Shown: one piece after another, positions 18,284-27,458 of the stretch
How the letters are laid out: the number at the start of each line of letters is the position of its first letter
Position numbering within the stretch: the stretch's first letter is position 1
Assembly (NCBI GenBank): GCA_963665215.2
Contig: CAXXWW010000011.1
Coordinates: forward strand, 62,001-126,000
DNA length: 64,000 nt
Direction of reading: 5' to 3'
Source: G963665215 sp963665215
GTDB taxonomy: Bacteria > Chloroflexota > Dehalococcoidia > Lucifugimonadales > CAUZJF01
Position numbers and translations under genes: made by a program
Notes under the pieces: generated by a model
What the model saw: the letters and a program-made list of their open reading frames with translations, nothing else
What the model was told of the DNA's origin: nothing
Databases searched by the model: none

Positions 18284-19684
18284 TCAGACCACAGGCCACC
18301 GCGGCGAGAAGGAGACGCCGGTCCTGGCAAGCAGGTTTTCGCCCAGCTCCTGCACCTTCTGGATCAGCTGCCACTCGTCCACGAAAGTGGGTTTGTGGTC
18401 CTCCACGACCACCTTCCCATCCACGATTACGGTGTGGACGCTCCTGCCGTCCGCATTGTACACGAGATTATTGACCGGGTTGAATATGGTCCGCCACTCC
18501 GGCCGCCGCGTATCAAACAGCACCAGGTCGGCCTTTTTCCCCACCTCTATGGAGCCGATTTCGTCGGAGAGTCCCAGCGACCGGGCCCCCAAGATGGTCG
18601 CCATCTCCAGGGCGGTCTCCGCTGGAATCACCCGGGTGCTCTGCCGCGCGTCCTTGTACAGCACGGCCACCAGGTACATCGACCGCATGGTCTCGATCAG
18701 GTTGGAGTTATTGCCTGCGTCAGTGCCGAGTCCCACCGTTACGCCCTTGTCGAGCAGCTCCGGCAGCAGCCCGGTGGCGGTCATGCCCGAGCCCATCTTG
18801 AGGGCAGCGGTGGGGCATACCACGCCCTTGGTGCCGGTGCGGACGAGACAATCGATCTCCGTCACATCGATACCGCGCAAGTGTGCCAGGAGCACGTTCG
18901 GCCCAAGGATGCCGGCCTCCTCCAGGTACTCGGTTGGAAGCACGCCGTGCCGCTGCACGGAGTCCTCTGGGTCCATTCCCCCGGTGCGCGCCCCCTTCGA
19001 CTCCGTGCTGTGGTGAAGGGTTAGCCCGATGCCGTAGCGGTCCGCCAGCTCCTTGGCCGCAACCAACAGGTCACGCGTGGAATAGTCCGCGGAAAATGGC
19101 ATGGCCCACGCCCTGATCCTGCCATCAAGCCGGCGGTCGTATTTTTGAATGGTCTCCTCGATCAGGCCGACCGCCTCCGCCGTCGGATAGGTGGGCAGGT
19201 TCAGCGGGTTGGGCAAGTCGGTCACCTGCCGTCCCACTATTGCCCTGCACCCCGATTCCTCGTAGGCATTCATACACTCGTCGAGATACTTGGTGCTGCC
19301 CGGGTCGAGGAAACAGGTGGTGCCGTACTTCAGGAGCTCGGTGATTGCCAGAAGTGACGTGTAATACTCGTCCTCGGCCGTCATCGCCGACTGGACTCTG
19401 AACACGTTTGGCAGGTAGTCCGCTCCCAGGTCGTCGGGGAAGATGCCTCGGGTCGCATGCGCGTAGCTGATATGGACGTGGCCGTTGCAAAAGCCGGGCG
19501 TAACGACCATTTCGCCGGCGTCGATAACACGGTCCGCGGCCACCGACTCCAGCTCAGAAGCCTTCCCCACCTGCGCTATTCGTTGCCCATCGATCAGGAT
19601 GGAGCCGTCCCGGATGATCCTCCGTTGACCATCTACCGTCAGGACAAAACGGGCACCGTGGATTTTCAAGTATGGACCTGGCAT
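18284..19684 (-). CDS. Amidohydrolase family protein (MTA/SAH deaminase or atrazine-hydrolase type)
   Basis: About 466 residues from ATG 19684, where the family's N-terminal beta-sandwich begins; the same frame runs open much further upstream but without similarity. Metal ligands are in GFCNGHVHISYAHATRGIF (HxH), LTLHHSTESKG, LLAHLRGID and GLGTDAGNNSN, the Zn or Fe site of the amidohydrolase superfamily that deaminates or dechlorinates ring compounds. The closing beta-sandwich strands lead to VFDTRRPEW. It should be cytosolic. Substrate not determinable. Confidence 0.85.
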   Translation of the reverse strand: MPGPYLKIHGARFVLTVDGQRRIIRDGSILIDGQRIAQVGKASELESVAADRVIDAGEMVVTPGFCNGHVHISYAHATRGIFPDDLGADYLPNVFRVQSAMTAEDEYYTSLLAITELLKYGTTCFLDPGSTKYLDECMNAYEESGCRAIVGRQVTDLPNPLNLPTYPTAEAVGLIEETIQKYDRRLDGRIRAWAMPFSADYSTRDLLVAAKELADRYGIGLTLHHSTESKGARTGGMDPEDSVQRHGVLPTEYLEEAGILGPNVLLAHLRGIDVTEIDCLVRTGTKGVVCPTAALKMGSGMTATGLLPELLDKGVTVGLGTDAGNNSNLIETMRSMYLVAVLYKDARQSTRVIPAETALEMATILGARSLGLSDEIGSIEVGKKADLVLFDTRRPEWRTIFNPVNNLVYNADGRSVHTVIVDGKVVVEDHKPTFVDEWQLIQKVQELGENLLARTGVSFSPRWPVV

Positions 19685-19772
19685 GCGGTGTTCACCCAGC
19701 CCGACATCGAAACGTGACGAAGGCCCCGCCGGCGCTAGGCCGTCTCCCTGATCAAAGTCGTATCCGGGGTAG

Positions 19773-19994
19773 CTACGGGGTCTCCAAACATCGTAACATT
19801 GGGCCCGGGAATGTGCACACGAACTGGTAGGTACCGGCCGGGGGAGAGGCAAAGCGCATCTCACCCCCTTCTTCAGGGTCCAGTAGCCTGAAATGTCCCA
19901 AATCAAACTGCCTGGGTCCAGGCAAGGTACCATCCTCGACGAGAGCGATGGTATATCGCTCAACACCTGCCGGCGGAGCGTCTTGAGGAGACAT
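19773..19994 (-). pseudogene. Cupredoxin-like remnant
   Basis: The frame contains MRFASPPAGTYQFVCTFPG, matching the last strands and the Cys of the type-1 copper site in plastocyanin/azurin-like cupredoxins. Directly after this the usual His/Met ligands are lost in this frame; a one-base change would read NVTMFGDP. The N-terminal half of a normal cupredoxin is missing or unrecognisable. Likely decayed. Confidence 0.4.
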
Positions 19995-20105
19995 GCGAGC
20001 GAAGGCTCAATTGGATGTGGGCTCGCGAGAGGCGAAAATAGGGTTGACACGAGACGCATTGAACAGTACATTGTGGCGCATCTACATTACTCAGGGAGGT
20101 AAATC

Positions 20106-20309
20106 ATGTCTGAAGAGAACAAGGCTTTGGCGCGACGCTTCTTCCAGATATTCTCCGGAGGGGACGTTTCCATTCTGGATGAAGTGATCTCCGACAATTA
20201 CGTGGACCACAATCCGTTCCCTGATCAGGCACCCGGTCGTGAGGGTGTCAAACAGCTAGTCAACGATATGCGCGCCGCCTTTCCGGAAGAGGTGGTCTCG
20301 TTTGTCTGA
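20106..20309 (+). pseudogene. SnoaL-like protein, 3'-truncated by IS3 insertion
   Basis: The first 60 residues (SEENKALARRFFQIFSGGD, then LDEVISDNYVDHNPF) are typical of the SnoaL/ester-cyclase fold of small isomerases or hydratases. GGAGG lies upstream of the ATG. The gene then runs into the end of an IS3-family element near 20288 and stops soon after, so about half of the usual 130-140 residues are lost. The remainder was not found beyond the IS. Confidence 0.65.
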
Positions 20310-20820
20310 ACAGCGCTGCCCGGTTTGATAAGTGGAATCGCGCTGCCGTGCGTTAGGCCGCCGCGGACTCGGCAGGCGCTCTGTCAAAGAACTGGTCCGG
20401 CGTCATTCCCCCAAGGCTCGAATGGGGCCGTCCGGCATTGTAAAACTCGAAGTACCGCCCGAGGCCAGTTCTGGCTTCCGGGACCGATTTGTAGGCTCTC
20501 AGGTACACCTCCTCGTACTTGACGCTCTTCCACAGCCGTTCGACGAACACATTATCCTTCCAGCTTCCCTTCCCGTCCATGCTGATCTGGATCCCATTGG
20601 CTTTCAGCAGGCCGGTGAAGGCGTCACTTGTGAACTGGCTTCCCTGATCTGTGTTGAATATCTCCGGCGCGCCGTGGCGTCCCAGGGATTCTTCGAGCGC
20701 CTCCACGCAGAAGTCTGTGTCCATTGTGACCGATACCCGCCAGGCCAGCACCTTGCGGCTATGCCAGTCCATCACAGCGGCTAGGTACACGAACCCCCTG
20801 GCCATCGGAATGTACGTGAT

Positions 20821-22188
20821 GAAGTATCTTCAAAAAGTGTGTAAACAGTCAGGCGGTGTACCCTCTCTCTGAACAACACGGGCTCGAGGCCCAAGAGAGG
20901 AGATAGACCGCCCATGAGGAAGGAAAGCACTGAGAGTAGGTCGGAGTCAAGGCCGGAGTGGGAGCAGTTGGAGGATTGGGTGCGAAGCCAGGTCCAGAGG
21001 CTGATCCAGGAGTTGCTGGAGGAGGAGGTGACGGGGTTTCTGGGAAGGGCGAAGTCGGCGCTCAGATCCGACTCGGACAACGATACCGGCTATCGGAACG
21101 GATACGGCAGAGCCCGGAGGCTTACGCTGAGTTCGGGAACGATACAGCTGAGGCGGCCGCGAGTCCGCGATACCGAGGAGCAGTTCGAGAGCCGGCTGCT
21201 GCCGCTGTTCGTCAGCAGGACCAGGAAGGTTGCTGAGTTGATCCCCGAGCTGTACCTGCACGGTCTATCCGAAGGCGACTTCGATCTGGCTTTGCGGGGG
21301 CTGCTGGGAGAGGACGCACCGGTATCGGCGAGCACGGTGGCCCGGTTGAAGGATAAGTGGAACGATGAGCTTGCCCAATGGCGCAGCCGGCCCCTCGATG
21401 ACCTGGAAGTGGTCTACATGTGGGTGGATGGAGTCTACGTCAAGGCTGGTCTTGAGAAGGAGAAGGCGGCGGTACTGGTGGTAATGGCGGCCCTGAGCGA
21501 CGGGAGCAAGGTGGTGGTGAGCGCTGTTCCCGGATACAGGGAGTCCACAGAGAACTGGTCCGAGGTGCTCAGGGACATCAAGCGCCGGGGCTTGAGCTGC
21601 CCGAGGCTGGTGGTTGGAGACGGACACCTGGGCATCTGGGGAGCTCTGCGCAACGTCTATCCGCAGGCGGCAGAGCAACGCTGCTGGAACCACAAGATCG
21701 TAAACGTGCTCGCCAAGCTTCCAAAGCGACAACAGGACCAGGCCAAGCTCATGCTGCGTACTATCCCCTACGCGCCGACTCGGACAGAGGCTGAGCGGCT
21801 CAGGACGGTGTTCACCAGGTGGTGCGGCGACCATTCCTACGAGGCGGCCTCAGAGGCCTTGGGGCGGGACTGGGACCGCATGGTCACCTTCTATGACTTC
21901 CCAAAGGAGCACTGGGGGCACCTTCGCACGACGAACCCGGTAGAATCACCCTTCGCGGCCCTCAGGCTTCGGACCGATGCCGCCAAGCGCTACAAGAGGG
22001 TCGATCGGGCGATAGCGGTGATCTGGAAAATGTTGATGGTCGCCGAACAGCGCTTCAGGCGTCTGAAGGCCCCTGAGTTGATCGAAGACGTCTATCTCGG
22101 TGCACAGTATGCGGATGGAATCGCCATTGAATCAACGGCTGAGAAGGTCGCCGCCTGATGTCGTTTACACACCTATTGACGTAACCTC
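20821..22188 (+). mobile_element. IS256-family element, copy B
   Basis: 1,368 bp, bounded by the 8-bp duplication TACGTGAT at 20813-20820 and 22189-22196. The left end reads GAAGTATC rather than GAGGTATC in the other copies, a single change in the terminal repeat. It is inserted in orfB of an IS3-family element. Confidence 0.93.
20914..22158 (+). CDS. IS256-family transposase, copy B
   Basis: A complete 414-residue transposase. Compared with the other copies it has FVSRTRK for FVNRTRK and EALGRDW for EALERDW. The second change removes a Glu in the segment where the catalytic Glu of IS256 transposases is expected, so this copy may be catalytically impaired. That depends on which Glu is catalytic, which an alignment to a characterised IS256 would decide. 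Confidence 0.9.
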   Translation: MRKESTESRSESRPEWEQLEDWVRSQVQRLIQELLEEEVTGFLGRAKSALRSDSDNDTGYRNGYGRARRLTLSSGTIQLRRPRVRDTEEQFESRLLPLFVSRTRKVAELIPELYLHGLSEGDFDLALRGLLGEDAPVSASTVARLKDKWNDELAQWRSRPLDDLEVVYMWVDGVYVKAGLEKEKAAVLVVMAALSDGSKVVVSAVPGYRESTENWSEVLRDIKRRGLSCPRLVVGDGHLGIWGALRNVYPQAAEQRCWNHKIVNVLAKLPKRQQDQAKLMLRTIPYAPTRTEAERLRTVFTRWCGDHSYEAASEALGRDWDRMVTFYDFPKEHWGHLRTTNPVESPFAALRLRTDAAKRYKRVDRAIAVIWKMLMVAEQRFRRLKAPELIEDVYLGAQYADGIAIESTAEKVAA

Positions 22189-22552
22189 TACGTGATATCC
22201 ATTGCCCACACCTGGTTGGGCCTGCTCACCTCAAGCCCGCGCAGCAGGTACGGATACACCGTATGGCCGGGGCGTCGCCGGCTGGTGTTGGGCTTGCGGT
22301 ACAGCGCCTCGATGCCCATCCGCCGCATCAGTGTGGCGATGTGTCTACGCCCGGAGGAGAGTCCCTCCTGGCGGAGCAGGCCTCGCATCATCCTACTGCC
22401 TGCAAACGGATACTCAAGGTGCAGCTCATCGATGCGGCGCATCAGCCCGAGACCGGCTTCGCCCACCGGCCGTGGCCGGTAGTAGATGCTCCCGCGGCTG
22501 ATGCCCACTGCCTTTGCCTGGCGGGCGAGAGGCAGCTTGTGATCGCGGTCGA

Positions 22553-22858
22553 TCATCGCCTTGCGCCCGGCAATCCCGCCTTCGTGAGCGCGGCCTCTAA
22601 AAAATCGTTCTCCAACGCAAGCTCACCGATCTTAGCGTGAAGGACCTTCATATCTACCGGCTTTTCAGCCTGCCCTGTCCCGGACCCAAATAACTGCGCC
22701 GCCCGATCCAGCAACTGGGTCTTCCATTGCGTGATCTGGTTCGGGTGCACATCGAACTGGCTTGCCAGCTCCGAAAGTGTCCGGTCGCCGCGCACTGCGG
22801 CAAGAGCCACCTTCGACTTGAACTCTGCCGAGTGGTTACGGCGGGGTCGTCTGCTCAT
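22553..22858 (-). CDS. IS3-family orfA (HTH_Tnp_1), copy 1
   Basis: 101 residues with the HTH module (HSAEFKSKVALAAVRG, then LASQFDVHPNQITQWKTQLL) and a C-terminal leucine-zipper-like helix. Its stop overlaps the orfB start as ATGA, so expression is by coupling or frameshifting as in other IS3 elements. Intact, although its orfB partner is interrupted. Confidence 0.9.
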   Translation of the reverse strand: MSRRPRRNHSAEFKSKVALAAVRGDRTLSELASQFDVHPNQITQWKTQLLDRAAQLFGSGTGQAEKPVDMKVLHAKIGELALENDFLEAALTKAGLPGARR

Positions 22859-22948
22859 CTCTCGCTCCTGTCTCCGAGAGCACTATCATGCCCTCAATCA
22901 GGCAGCGATTCCACTTATCCCCCTGTTCAGATTTCCGGAGCCACTTCT

Positions 22949-23467
22949 AGCACCACTAACTCAACGTTCATTGCCGCATCCTTTCAGCTTCCGGACCTGT
23001 GTAAGCAAACCTGCCTGCACGCTCTGCATAAGGTGCAATTTCGTAGGTGGCTGGCAGGAGTTTAGCAACGTTCCGGAGCCCGGTCAAACGCACCTGGGCG
23101 CCGGGTGGCCGTGTTGACATCATTACGGCAAAGGGCCTCAGGGATTAGGAGAGCGCGAAGATAGGGAGGTGTGCAGTCACGACGAGTCGGGATTGCAAGG
23201 GGTGTGGGAAGTCAAGGTTAACTACTTGAGCGCTGTTTCTGTCAGTCCTGAAGCACCTCACCCCCGGCCCCTCTCCGCACGCGGAGAGGGGGAAAGAACG
23301 GCAGGCTTGCAAACGTACCAATTGGGGTGAGGTAGAGCGGTAGTATGTCGGTAAGTTGGGTTAAGCAGTTAAAGTCCATTTCCCCATCCCTCAAGGGCGG
23401 ATGAGTGGCACAGAACAGTAGGAAACCAACAAGCCACGCCGGGTCAAGTGACCGATTGTACATGTGC
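22949..23467. other. Intergenic, no gene seen
   Basis: A 519-base gap between IS3 copy 1 and the DedA gene. It contains one strong palindrome (23268-23291) and otherwise no frame with recognisable coding character. It may hold the eroded remainder of whatever gene adjoined the IS3 insertion. Confidence 0.4.
23268..23291. repeat. Palindromic repeat, REP-like hairpin
   Basis: CCCCTCTCCGC and its exact reverse complement are separated by two bases, within a CCTCACCCCCGGCC context that is common in short interspersed repeats of many genomes. It lies downstream of the DedA gene and could also help end its transcript, but it has no T tract. Confidence 0.6.
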
Positions 23468-24076
23468 TTACCGCACGGCCCCTCTTGCGCGGCGAAGTTT
23501 ATTGACGATTCCCCAGGCGACCACGGCCGCGACACCGCCCCCAGCGAGGCCCACTGTGAGGACCTCGAAATTATCTGCGATAAACGCCTCTATCGACTCG
23601 CCGAATATGAATATGAGAGCTCCCAGGGAGATGAACCGCGCGCCCCGTCCGACGAGTGAGGCCAGTATAAAAGTGCGCCTGTCGAGGTCAAATGCCCCCG
23701 CTGAGATTGCGAACAGCTTGTATGGCAGGGGAGTGAACGCGGCCAACAGCGTCGCCCATACCCCGTACCTGCCGAACATGCGCTCGACCGCGGCCACCTT
23801 CGTCTCCGAAAACAGCCGGTACAGGACCGGCCTCCCCAGGCGGCGGCCGAGCCAGTGGCCCACCACCGCGCCCGCGACGGACGATATGGTGGTCAGGGCC
23901 CCGAGCCAGATGGCCCGGTCCGGCTGAATGATGGAGATGCCGATCAAGAGGGGGTCCGGCGGCACGGGGAAAAAGATGGACTCGGTGAACGAAGCTGCGG
24001 CGAGAACGAGTATAGCCCAATCGCTGCCTGCAAAGCCCACCAGCCAATCGGACAGGTCGTGAAGCAGCTCAATCAT
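23468..24076 (-). CDS. DedA/VTT-domain integral membrane protein
   Basis: 202 residues with several hydrophobic segments and the DedA/SNARE-associated (VTT) pattern: FTESIFFPVPPDPLLIG near the N-terminus, AGAVVGHWLGRRLGR at about 70 and FTPLPYKLFAISAGAF at about 112. DedA proteins are inner-membrane transporters, some of them flippases for undecaprenyl phosphate or phospholipids. It lies 15 bases after the end of pxpC on the same strand and may be cotranscribed, although a functional link is not expected. Confidence 0.85.
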   Translation of the reverse strand: MIELLHDLSDWLVGFAGSDWAILVLAAASFTESIFFPVPPDPLLIGISIIQPDRAIWLGALTTISSVAGAVVGHWLGRRLGRPVLYRLFSETKVAAVERMFGRYGVWATLLAAFTPLPYKLFAISAGAFDLDRRTFILASLVGRGARFISLGALIFIFGESIEAFIADNFEVLTVGLAGGGVAAVVAWGIVNKLRRARGAVR

Positions 24077-24091
24077 GCCTGTGCATCTGGT

Positions 24092-25240
24092 TTAGTCCCC
24101 GCGCTGCACCTCAACCTCGAAATCGAAGGTATGGCCGTCCACGGTCGCGGTCGCTTGGCGGCTTTGTCCGCGGGCCGCCCCTCCAGCCGTGGGTGGCCTC
24201 GACACCGCCTCTCCGTGCTCGCCTATCACATCGTACGCCTGCCCATCTACCAGGATAATGAACCCAGGTGAGGAACCTTTGCGAGACTGCTTCTGGTCGC
24301 GAATCGCGACCAGCGCGGCCTCCCGCTCGCGGCGAAGCTGGTACGCCTCCTCGATTGTCACGGCCTTGAAGGCGACCGATTGGCCGGGGACCGCCTGGGC
24401 CAGCTTTCCGATGTCTGTGCTTATCACGGTTGCTATCTTGGTGTAGCCGCCGGTGGTCCCGCGGTCTGCCAGCAGGATTGTCGGGACGCCATCACCCGGC
24501 ACCTGTACGGCGCCCAGCGGGTTGCCGTCTGACACGATGTCGGGGCCGGTCCGGTGCTCAATTGGGGGTCCCTCCAACCGGTATCCCATGCGGTCGGAGT
24601 CCAGGGAGATGACGTAGGTGGAGCTCCACAGGGCTGCAACGGCCTCCTCGTTGAATGCGCCATGCTGCGGTCCCAGAATTACCCTGATCTCGTGATGCTC
24701 GCCGTAGGCCGGGGCCTGGTAGCCTTCGGGAAGGCCGAGCGGTATGGACCGAGCCCCAGGCTCGACAGGTAGTATAGGTACCACGTCGCCCACCTTTAAT
24801 GCGCGCCCCTCGAATCCTCCGAGCGACGCCTTTACGAGGGTAGAGCGGCTTCCCATCACCACGGGCACGTCGATTCCGCCGGCGACGGCCAGATAGGCGC
24901 GCATCCCCTCCTCCATGCCGTGAAAGGACAGCACTCCGCCACCGTGGACCTCTACCGCCTGCCATCTCGGGAGTGCCTCGCCGTCGAGCTGTGCCGAGAG
25001 GTCGGCCCCCGTCACCGCGATCCACGTGTCCACCGCGAACCTGATGCCCGGCCCCAGCACCGTTATCTCCAGGCCCGCGGCACCCTCGTCGTTGCCCACC
25101 AGCAGATTGGCGGCCCGGAGTGCGAACTCGTCCATCGCGCCGGACACCGGCACGCCAAACCTCTGATAACCGTAGCGGCCACGGTCCTGGACCGTGGTGA
25201 GCATTCCCGGCTCGGTGACCTCGAAGGTTGCGGTAATCAA
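24092..25240 (-). CDS. pxpC: 5-oxoprolinase subunit C (biotin-dependent carboxyltransferase family)
   Basis: 382 residues. MLTTVQDRGRYGYQRFGVPVSGAMD at the start, GGIDVPVVMGSRSTLVKASLGG and ILLADRGTTGGYTKIATV are PxpC/KipA signatures. With PxpA and PxpB it forms the ATP-dependent enzyme that opens 5-oxoproline to glutamate. Its ATG overlaps the end of pxpB by four bases. About 50 C-terminal residues, with two VDG(Q/H)xxD repeats, extend past the usual family end and resemble the strand preceding a biotinyl domain. Confidence 0.88.
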   Translation of the reverse strand: MITATFEVTEPGMLTTVQDRGRYGYQRFGVPVSGAMDEFALRAANLLVGNDEGAAGLEITVLGPGIRFAVDTWIAVTGADLSAQLDGEALPRWQAVEVHGGGVLSFHGMEEGMRAYLAVAGGIDVPVVMGSRSTLVKASLGGFEGRALKVGDVVPILPVEPGARSIPLGLPEGYQAPAYGEHHEIRVILGPQHGAFNEEAVAALWSSTYVISLDSDRMGYRLEGPPIEHRTGPDIVSDGNPLGAVQVPGDGVPTILLADRGTTGGYTKIATVISTDIGKLAQAVPGQSVAFKAVTIEEAYQLRREREAALVAIRDQKQSRKGSSPGFIILVDGQAYDVIGEHGEAVSRPPTAGGAARGQSRQATATVDGHTFDFEVEVQRGD

Positions 25241-25971
25241 CGCTTTCTCTCCGCGGTGACCTGGTACTCACCCTGCTGGACCAGGTCCTGGATCCCGGAG
25301 TACTCGTCCTCGTCGGTCAGGGGGACGAACCGCACGAAGTCCCCGGCCGACAGCATGGAGGGCGGCTCGCGCTTCGGATCGAAAAGCATTAGGGGGGTGC
25401 GGCCTATGAGGCGCCATCCGCCGGGGCTCGCCGCTGGGTATACGCCAGTCTGACTCCCGGCGATCCCAACCGAGCCGGACGGGGTTTCTACCCGGGGGGT
25501 GGCCAGCCGGGGTGTGGCCAGCCTGTCGGACAGGCCCCCTAGGTAGGGAAAGCCTGGGGTGAATCCCATCATGTACACCAGGTAGTCGGTGCCTGAGTGT
25601 ATGCTCACCACCTCCTCAGGGGTCAGGCCGGCGTGCTCGGCGACGAACTCGAGGTCCGGCCCGTGCTCATCTCCGTATAGCGTGGGGATGTGGACGACCC
25701 TGGGCTCCTCTGTGGCTCGCTCCGCCAGGCCCTCTTCTACCTCCAAAACCGACGCCTGGAGCTCATGAATCGATATTTGTGATGGATCGTACTGGACCAG
25801 CAGCGACCGGTAGGTAGGGACGAGATCGATTACTCCCGGAATGTCCTGGTCCTCGATCGCCAGCGTCAGATCATGCACCCTGCGGTTGATCTCCGGGCTA
25901 ACGGTTTCGCCCAGTTCGACCACCAGCGCCTGGTCGCCCGCCGGAAAGAAAAGCGCTTTCTCGTACATCAT
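25237..25971 (-). CDS. pxpB: 5-oxoprolinase subunit B (KipI family)
   Basis: 244 residues with the KipI/PxpB hallmarks ALVVELGETVSPEINRRV near the start, IHSGTDYLVYMMGFTPGFPYLGGL at about 130 and GSVGIAGSQTGVYPAASPGGW at about 175. It works with PxpC, with which it overlaps by four bases, and with PxpA encoded 225 bases upstream. Cytosolic. Confidence 0.9.
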   Translation of the reverse strand: MMYEKALFFPAGDQALVVELGETVSPEINRRVHDLTLAIEDQDIPGVIDLVPTYRSLLVQYDPSQISIHELQASVLEVEEGLAERATEEPRVVHIPTLYGDEHGPDLEFVAEHAGLTPEEVVSIHSGTDYLVYMMGFTPGFPYLGGLSDRLATPRLATPRVETPSGSVGIAGSQTGVYPAASPGGWRLIGRTPLMLFDPKREPPSMLSAGDFVRFVPLTDEDEYSGIQDLVQQGEYQVTAERKR

Positions 25972-26195
25972 GCCTCAGGCCGAGGGGGGATTTGTCGAGC
26001 GACTGTCCCGAACCCGACGGTCGCCTCCGGCGACAACCTCATTTCCGGATTTTTCCGCGCAAACTGCGCCCGACGTCGCCGGCGGGGGCCACAGAGGACC
26101 GTCCCCACCACCCGGGCCCTCGGCATGGCCCCAAGCAACGGCTTTTTTGGCCCGTCGGCCACCTACCTGGATGACCTGGGTTGGAAAGCCAGAGC

Positions 26196-26960
26196 TCAGA
26201 CTAGCTCTCCCATGCGCACGACGGAAACTCCTGCCGCCTCAAGCTCTCTTCGAAGGGCAGCCGCCATCTCGACGGCGCCGGGTGTGTCGCCGTGGATGCA
26301 AATGCTCTCGGCCTGCATCTCGATCTCCTCCCCCGTAACCGCCGTCGCCTGTCCTTGAGTTACCATTCTGAGACCTCGCTCGGCCACTACCTCAACGTCC
26401 TCAATCACGGCCCCAGGCGACGATCTGGATACAAGAGTGCCGTCGGGATTAAGCGCCCTGTCCGCGAACACCTCGCGGGCCACGCGAAGCCCCATGTCTT
26501 CCGCGATCCGGGACCAGTGCGAGCCTGCCAGCGCCACGAGAACCATTTCCGGGTCCACCTCCAGGACGGCATCGCATATGGCGCGGGCAAGCCCCTCGTC
26601 GTTGACGGCCTGGTTGTACATTGCGCCGTGGGGCTTTACGTGCTGTAGCTTCTTGTCCCGAGTGAACGCCTGGAGAGCGCCCAACTGGTACACCAGGTCG
26701 GCCCTGGCCTCGTCCGGCGTGACGGTCATACCTCTGCGTCCGAAGCCTACCAGATCGGGGAAGCTTGGGTGGGCCCCCACGGCCACGCCGTGTCCTTCGG
26801 CCAGCCGTACGGTACGCCGCATCCACATCGGGTCGCCGGCGTGGAATCCGCAGGCGATATTGGCCGAGCTTATGTACTTGATGACCTTCTCGTCGAGACC
26901 CATCTTATACATGCCGAAGCTCTCGCCCATGTCGCAGTTCAGATCGATCGCGCCGGACAT
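26196..26960 (-). CDS. pxpA: 5-oxoprolinase subunit A (LamB/YcsF family)
   Basis: 254 residues opening IDLNCDMGESFGMY, with ANIACGFHAGDPMWM, VGAHPSFPDLVGFGRR and HVKPHGAMYNQ, the conserved LamB/YcsF motifs. It is the first gene of the pxpA-pxpB-pxpC cluster, and 5-oxoproline salvage is the inferred pathway. The 225-base gap to pxpB holds no recognisable gene, an unusual spacing for this cluster. Confidence 0.9.
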   Translation of the reverse strand: MSGAIDLNCDMGESFGMYKMGLDEKVIKYISSANIACGFHAGDPMWMRRTVRLAEGHGVAVGAHPSFPDLVGFGRRGMTVTPDEARADLVYQLGALQAFTRDKKLQHVKPHGAMYNQAVNDEGLARAICDAVLEVDPEMVLVALAGSHWSRIAEDMGLRVAREVFADRALNPDGTLVSRSSPGAVIEDVEVVAERGLRMVTQGQATAVTGEEIEMQAESICIHGDTPGAVEMAAALRRELEAAGVSVVRMGELV

Positions 26961-27135
26961 TCGAAGCGTCTATCCTCTCGTTCAGGGTGATTGTCAGGAA
27001 CGTTATTATAGTCGGTAGGAGGTTTCTGGTAAACTGGACACGGCCGACCAGTCGTTGCGACGAGAGGTGGACCAGGTTGTGGTGCGGGTAGGCGGATTCG
27101 CGCTCCGTGGGGGCGCAGGTCGTTATGGGTAAGCC

Positions 27136-27429
27136 ATGGACCAGGCGATAGTAGAGCAGGGCGTCAGATTAACGGCGATAGCTATGGGCACCGCCTTTGC
27201 TCTCTTGTTGCTGCTGATGCTGGTCATTGCGGTGGTGAGGCGGTTGGTCGCGGCCGGCTCCCGCAGGGACTCCAGGGAAGCGGAGACGCCGCCGGGCAAG
27301 CCCGGCCCTGATGACCGCGACAGGGCGCTGGCGGCGGTTGTGGCGGTTAGCGCGGTGCTTGAGCAGCGCGAAGGGGCCACTGTATCGGGTGGCGCCGCGG
27401 GTCCGTCTAAGGCGCTTGCCCGCGAATAA
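27136..27429 (+). CDS. Sodium-pump decarboxylase gamma subunit (OadG-like)
   Basis: 97 residues with a single membrane helix (AIAMGTAFALLLLLMLVIAVV, residues about 14-34) followed by a polar, Pro/Ala-rich tail. This size and layout, directly upstream of the beta subunit, fit the small gamma subunit of oxaloacetate, methylmalonyl-CoA or glutaconyl-CoA decarboxylases, which anchors the complex and assists assembly. Sequence conservation in this family is low, so the call leans on position. Confidence 0.7.
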   Translation: MDQAIVEQGVRLTAIAMGTAFALLLLLMLVIAVVRRLVAAGSRRDSREAETPPGKPGPDDRDRALAAVVAVSAVLEQREGATVSGGAAGPSKALARE

Positions 27430-27458
27430 TATCACCGGGCCGTACGAGAGAAGGCATT

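Larger units (their letters stand above)
20353..22556 (-). pseudogene. IS3-family orfB transposase, interrupted by IS256 copy B
   Basis: The 5' part (22556 down to 22189) encodes the HTH-like and linker region beginning MIDRDHKLPLARQAKAVG. The 3' part (20820 down to 20353) carries the integrase core with FNTDQGSQFTS and FVERLWKSVKYEEVYL. The two parts match the intact orfB at 35630-36457 almost perfectly, with an IS256 between them, so this copy is inactive unless the IS256 excises precisely. Confidence 0.88.
20288..22948 (-). mobile_element. IS3-family element, copy 1, split by IS256 copy B
   Basis: The ends match, in reverse, those of the intact copy at 35238-36522, including about 19 bases outside the TGAACAG motif on both sides, so the boundaries are set at AGAGGTGG and CCACTTCT. 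The element encodes orfA and orfB on the minus strand; orfB is interrupted by a 1,368-bp IS256 insertion with target duplication TACGTGAT. No duplication of the outer flanks was recognised. Confidence 0.8.

Noticed and set aside
18284..20071. Upstream extension of the amidohydrolase to 595 residues
   Set aside because: The additional 129 residues overlap the cupredoxin remnant region, have no family similarity, and the normal family N-terminus begins at ATG 19684.
25972..26195. Possible missing gene in the pxpA-pxpB gap
   Set aside because: The 64-codon minus-strand frame here is Arg/Pro-rich without recognisable motifs and looks like a GC-rich shadow.
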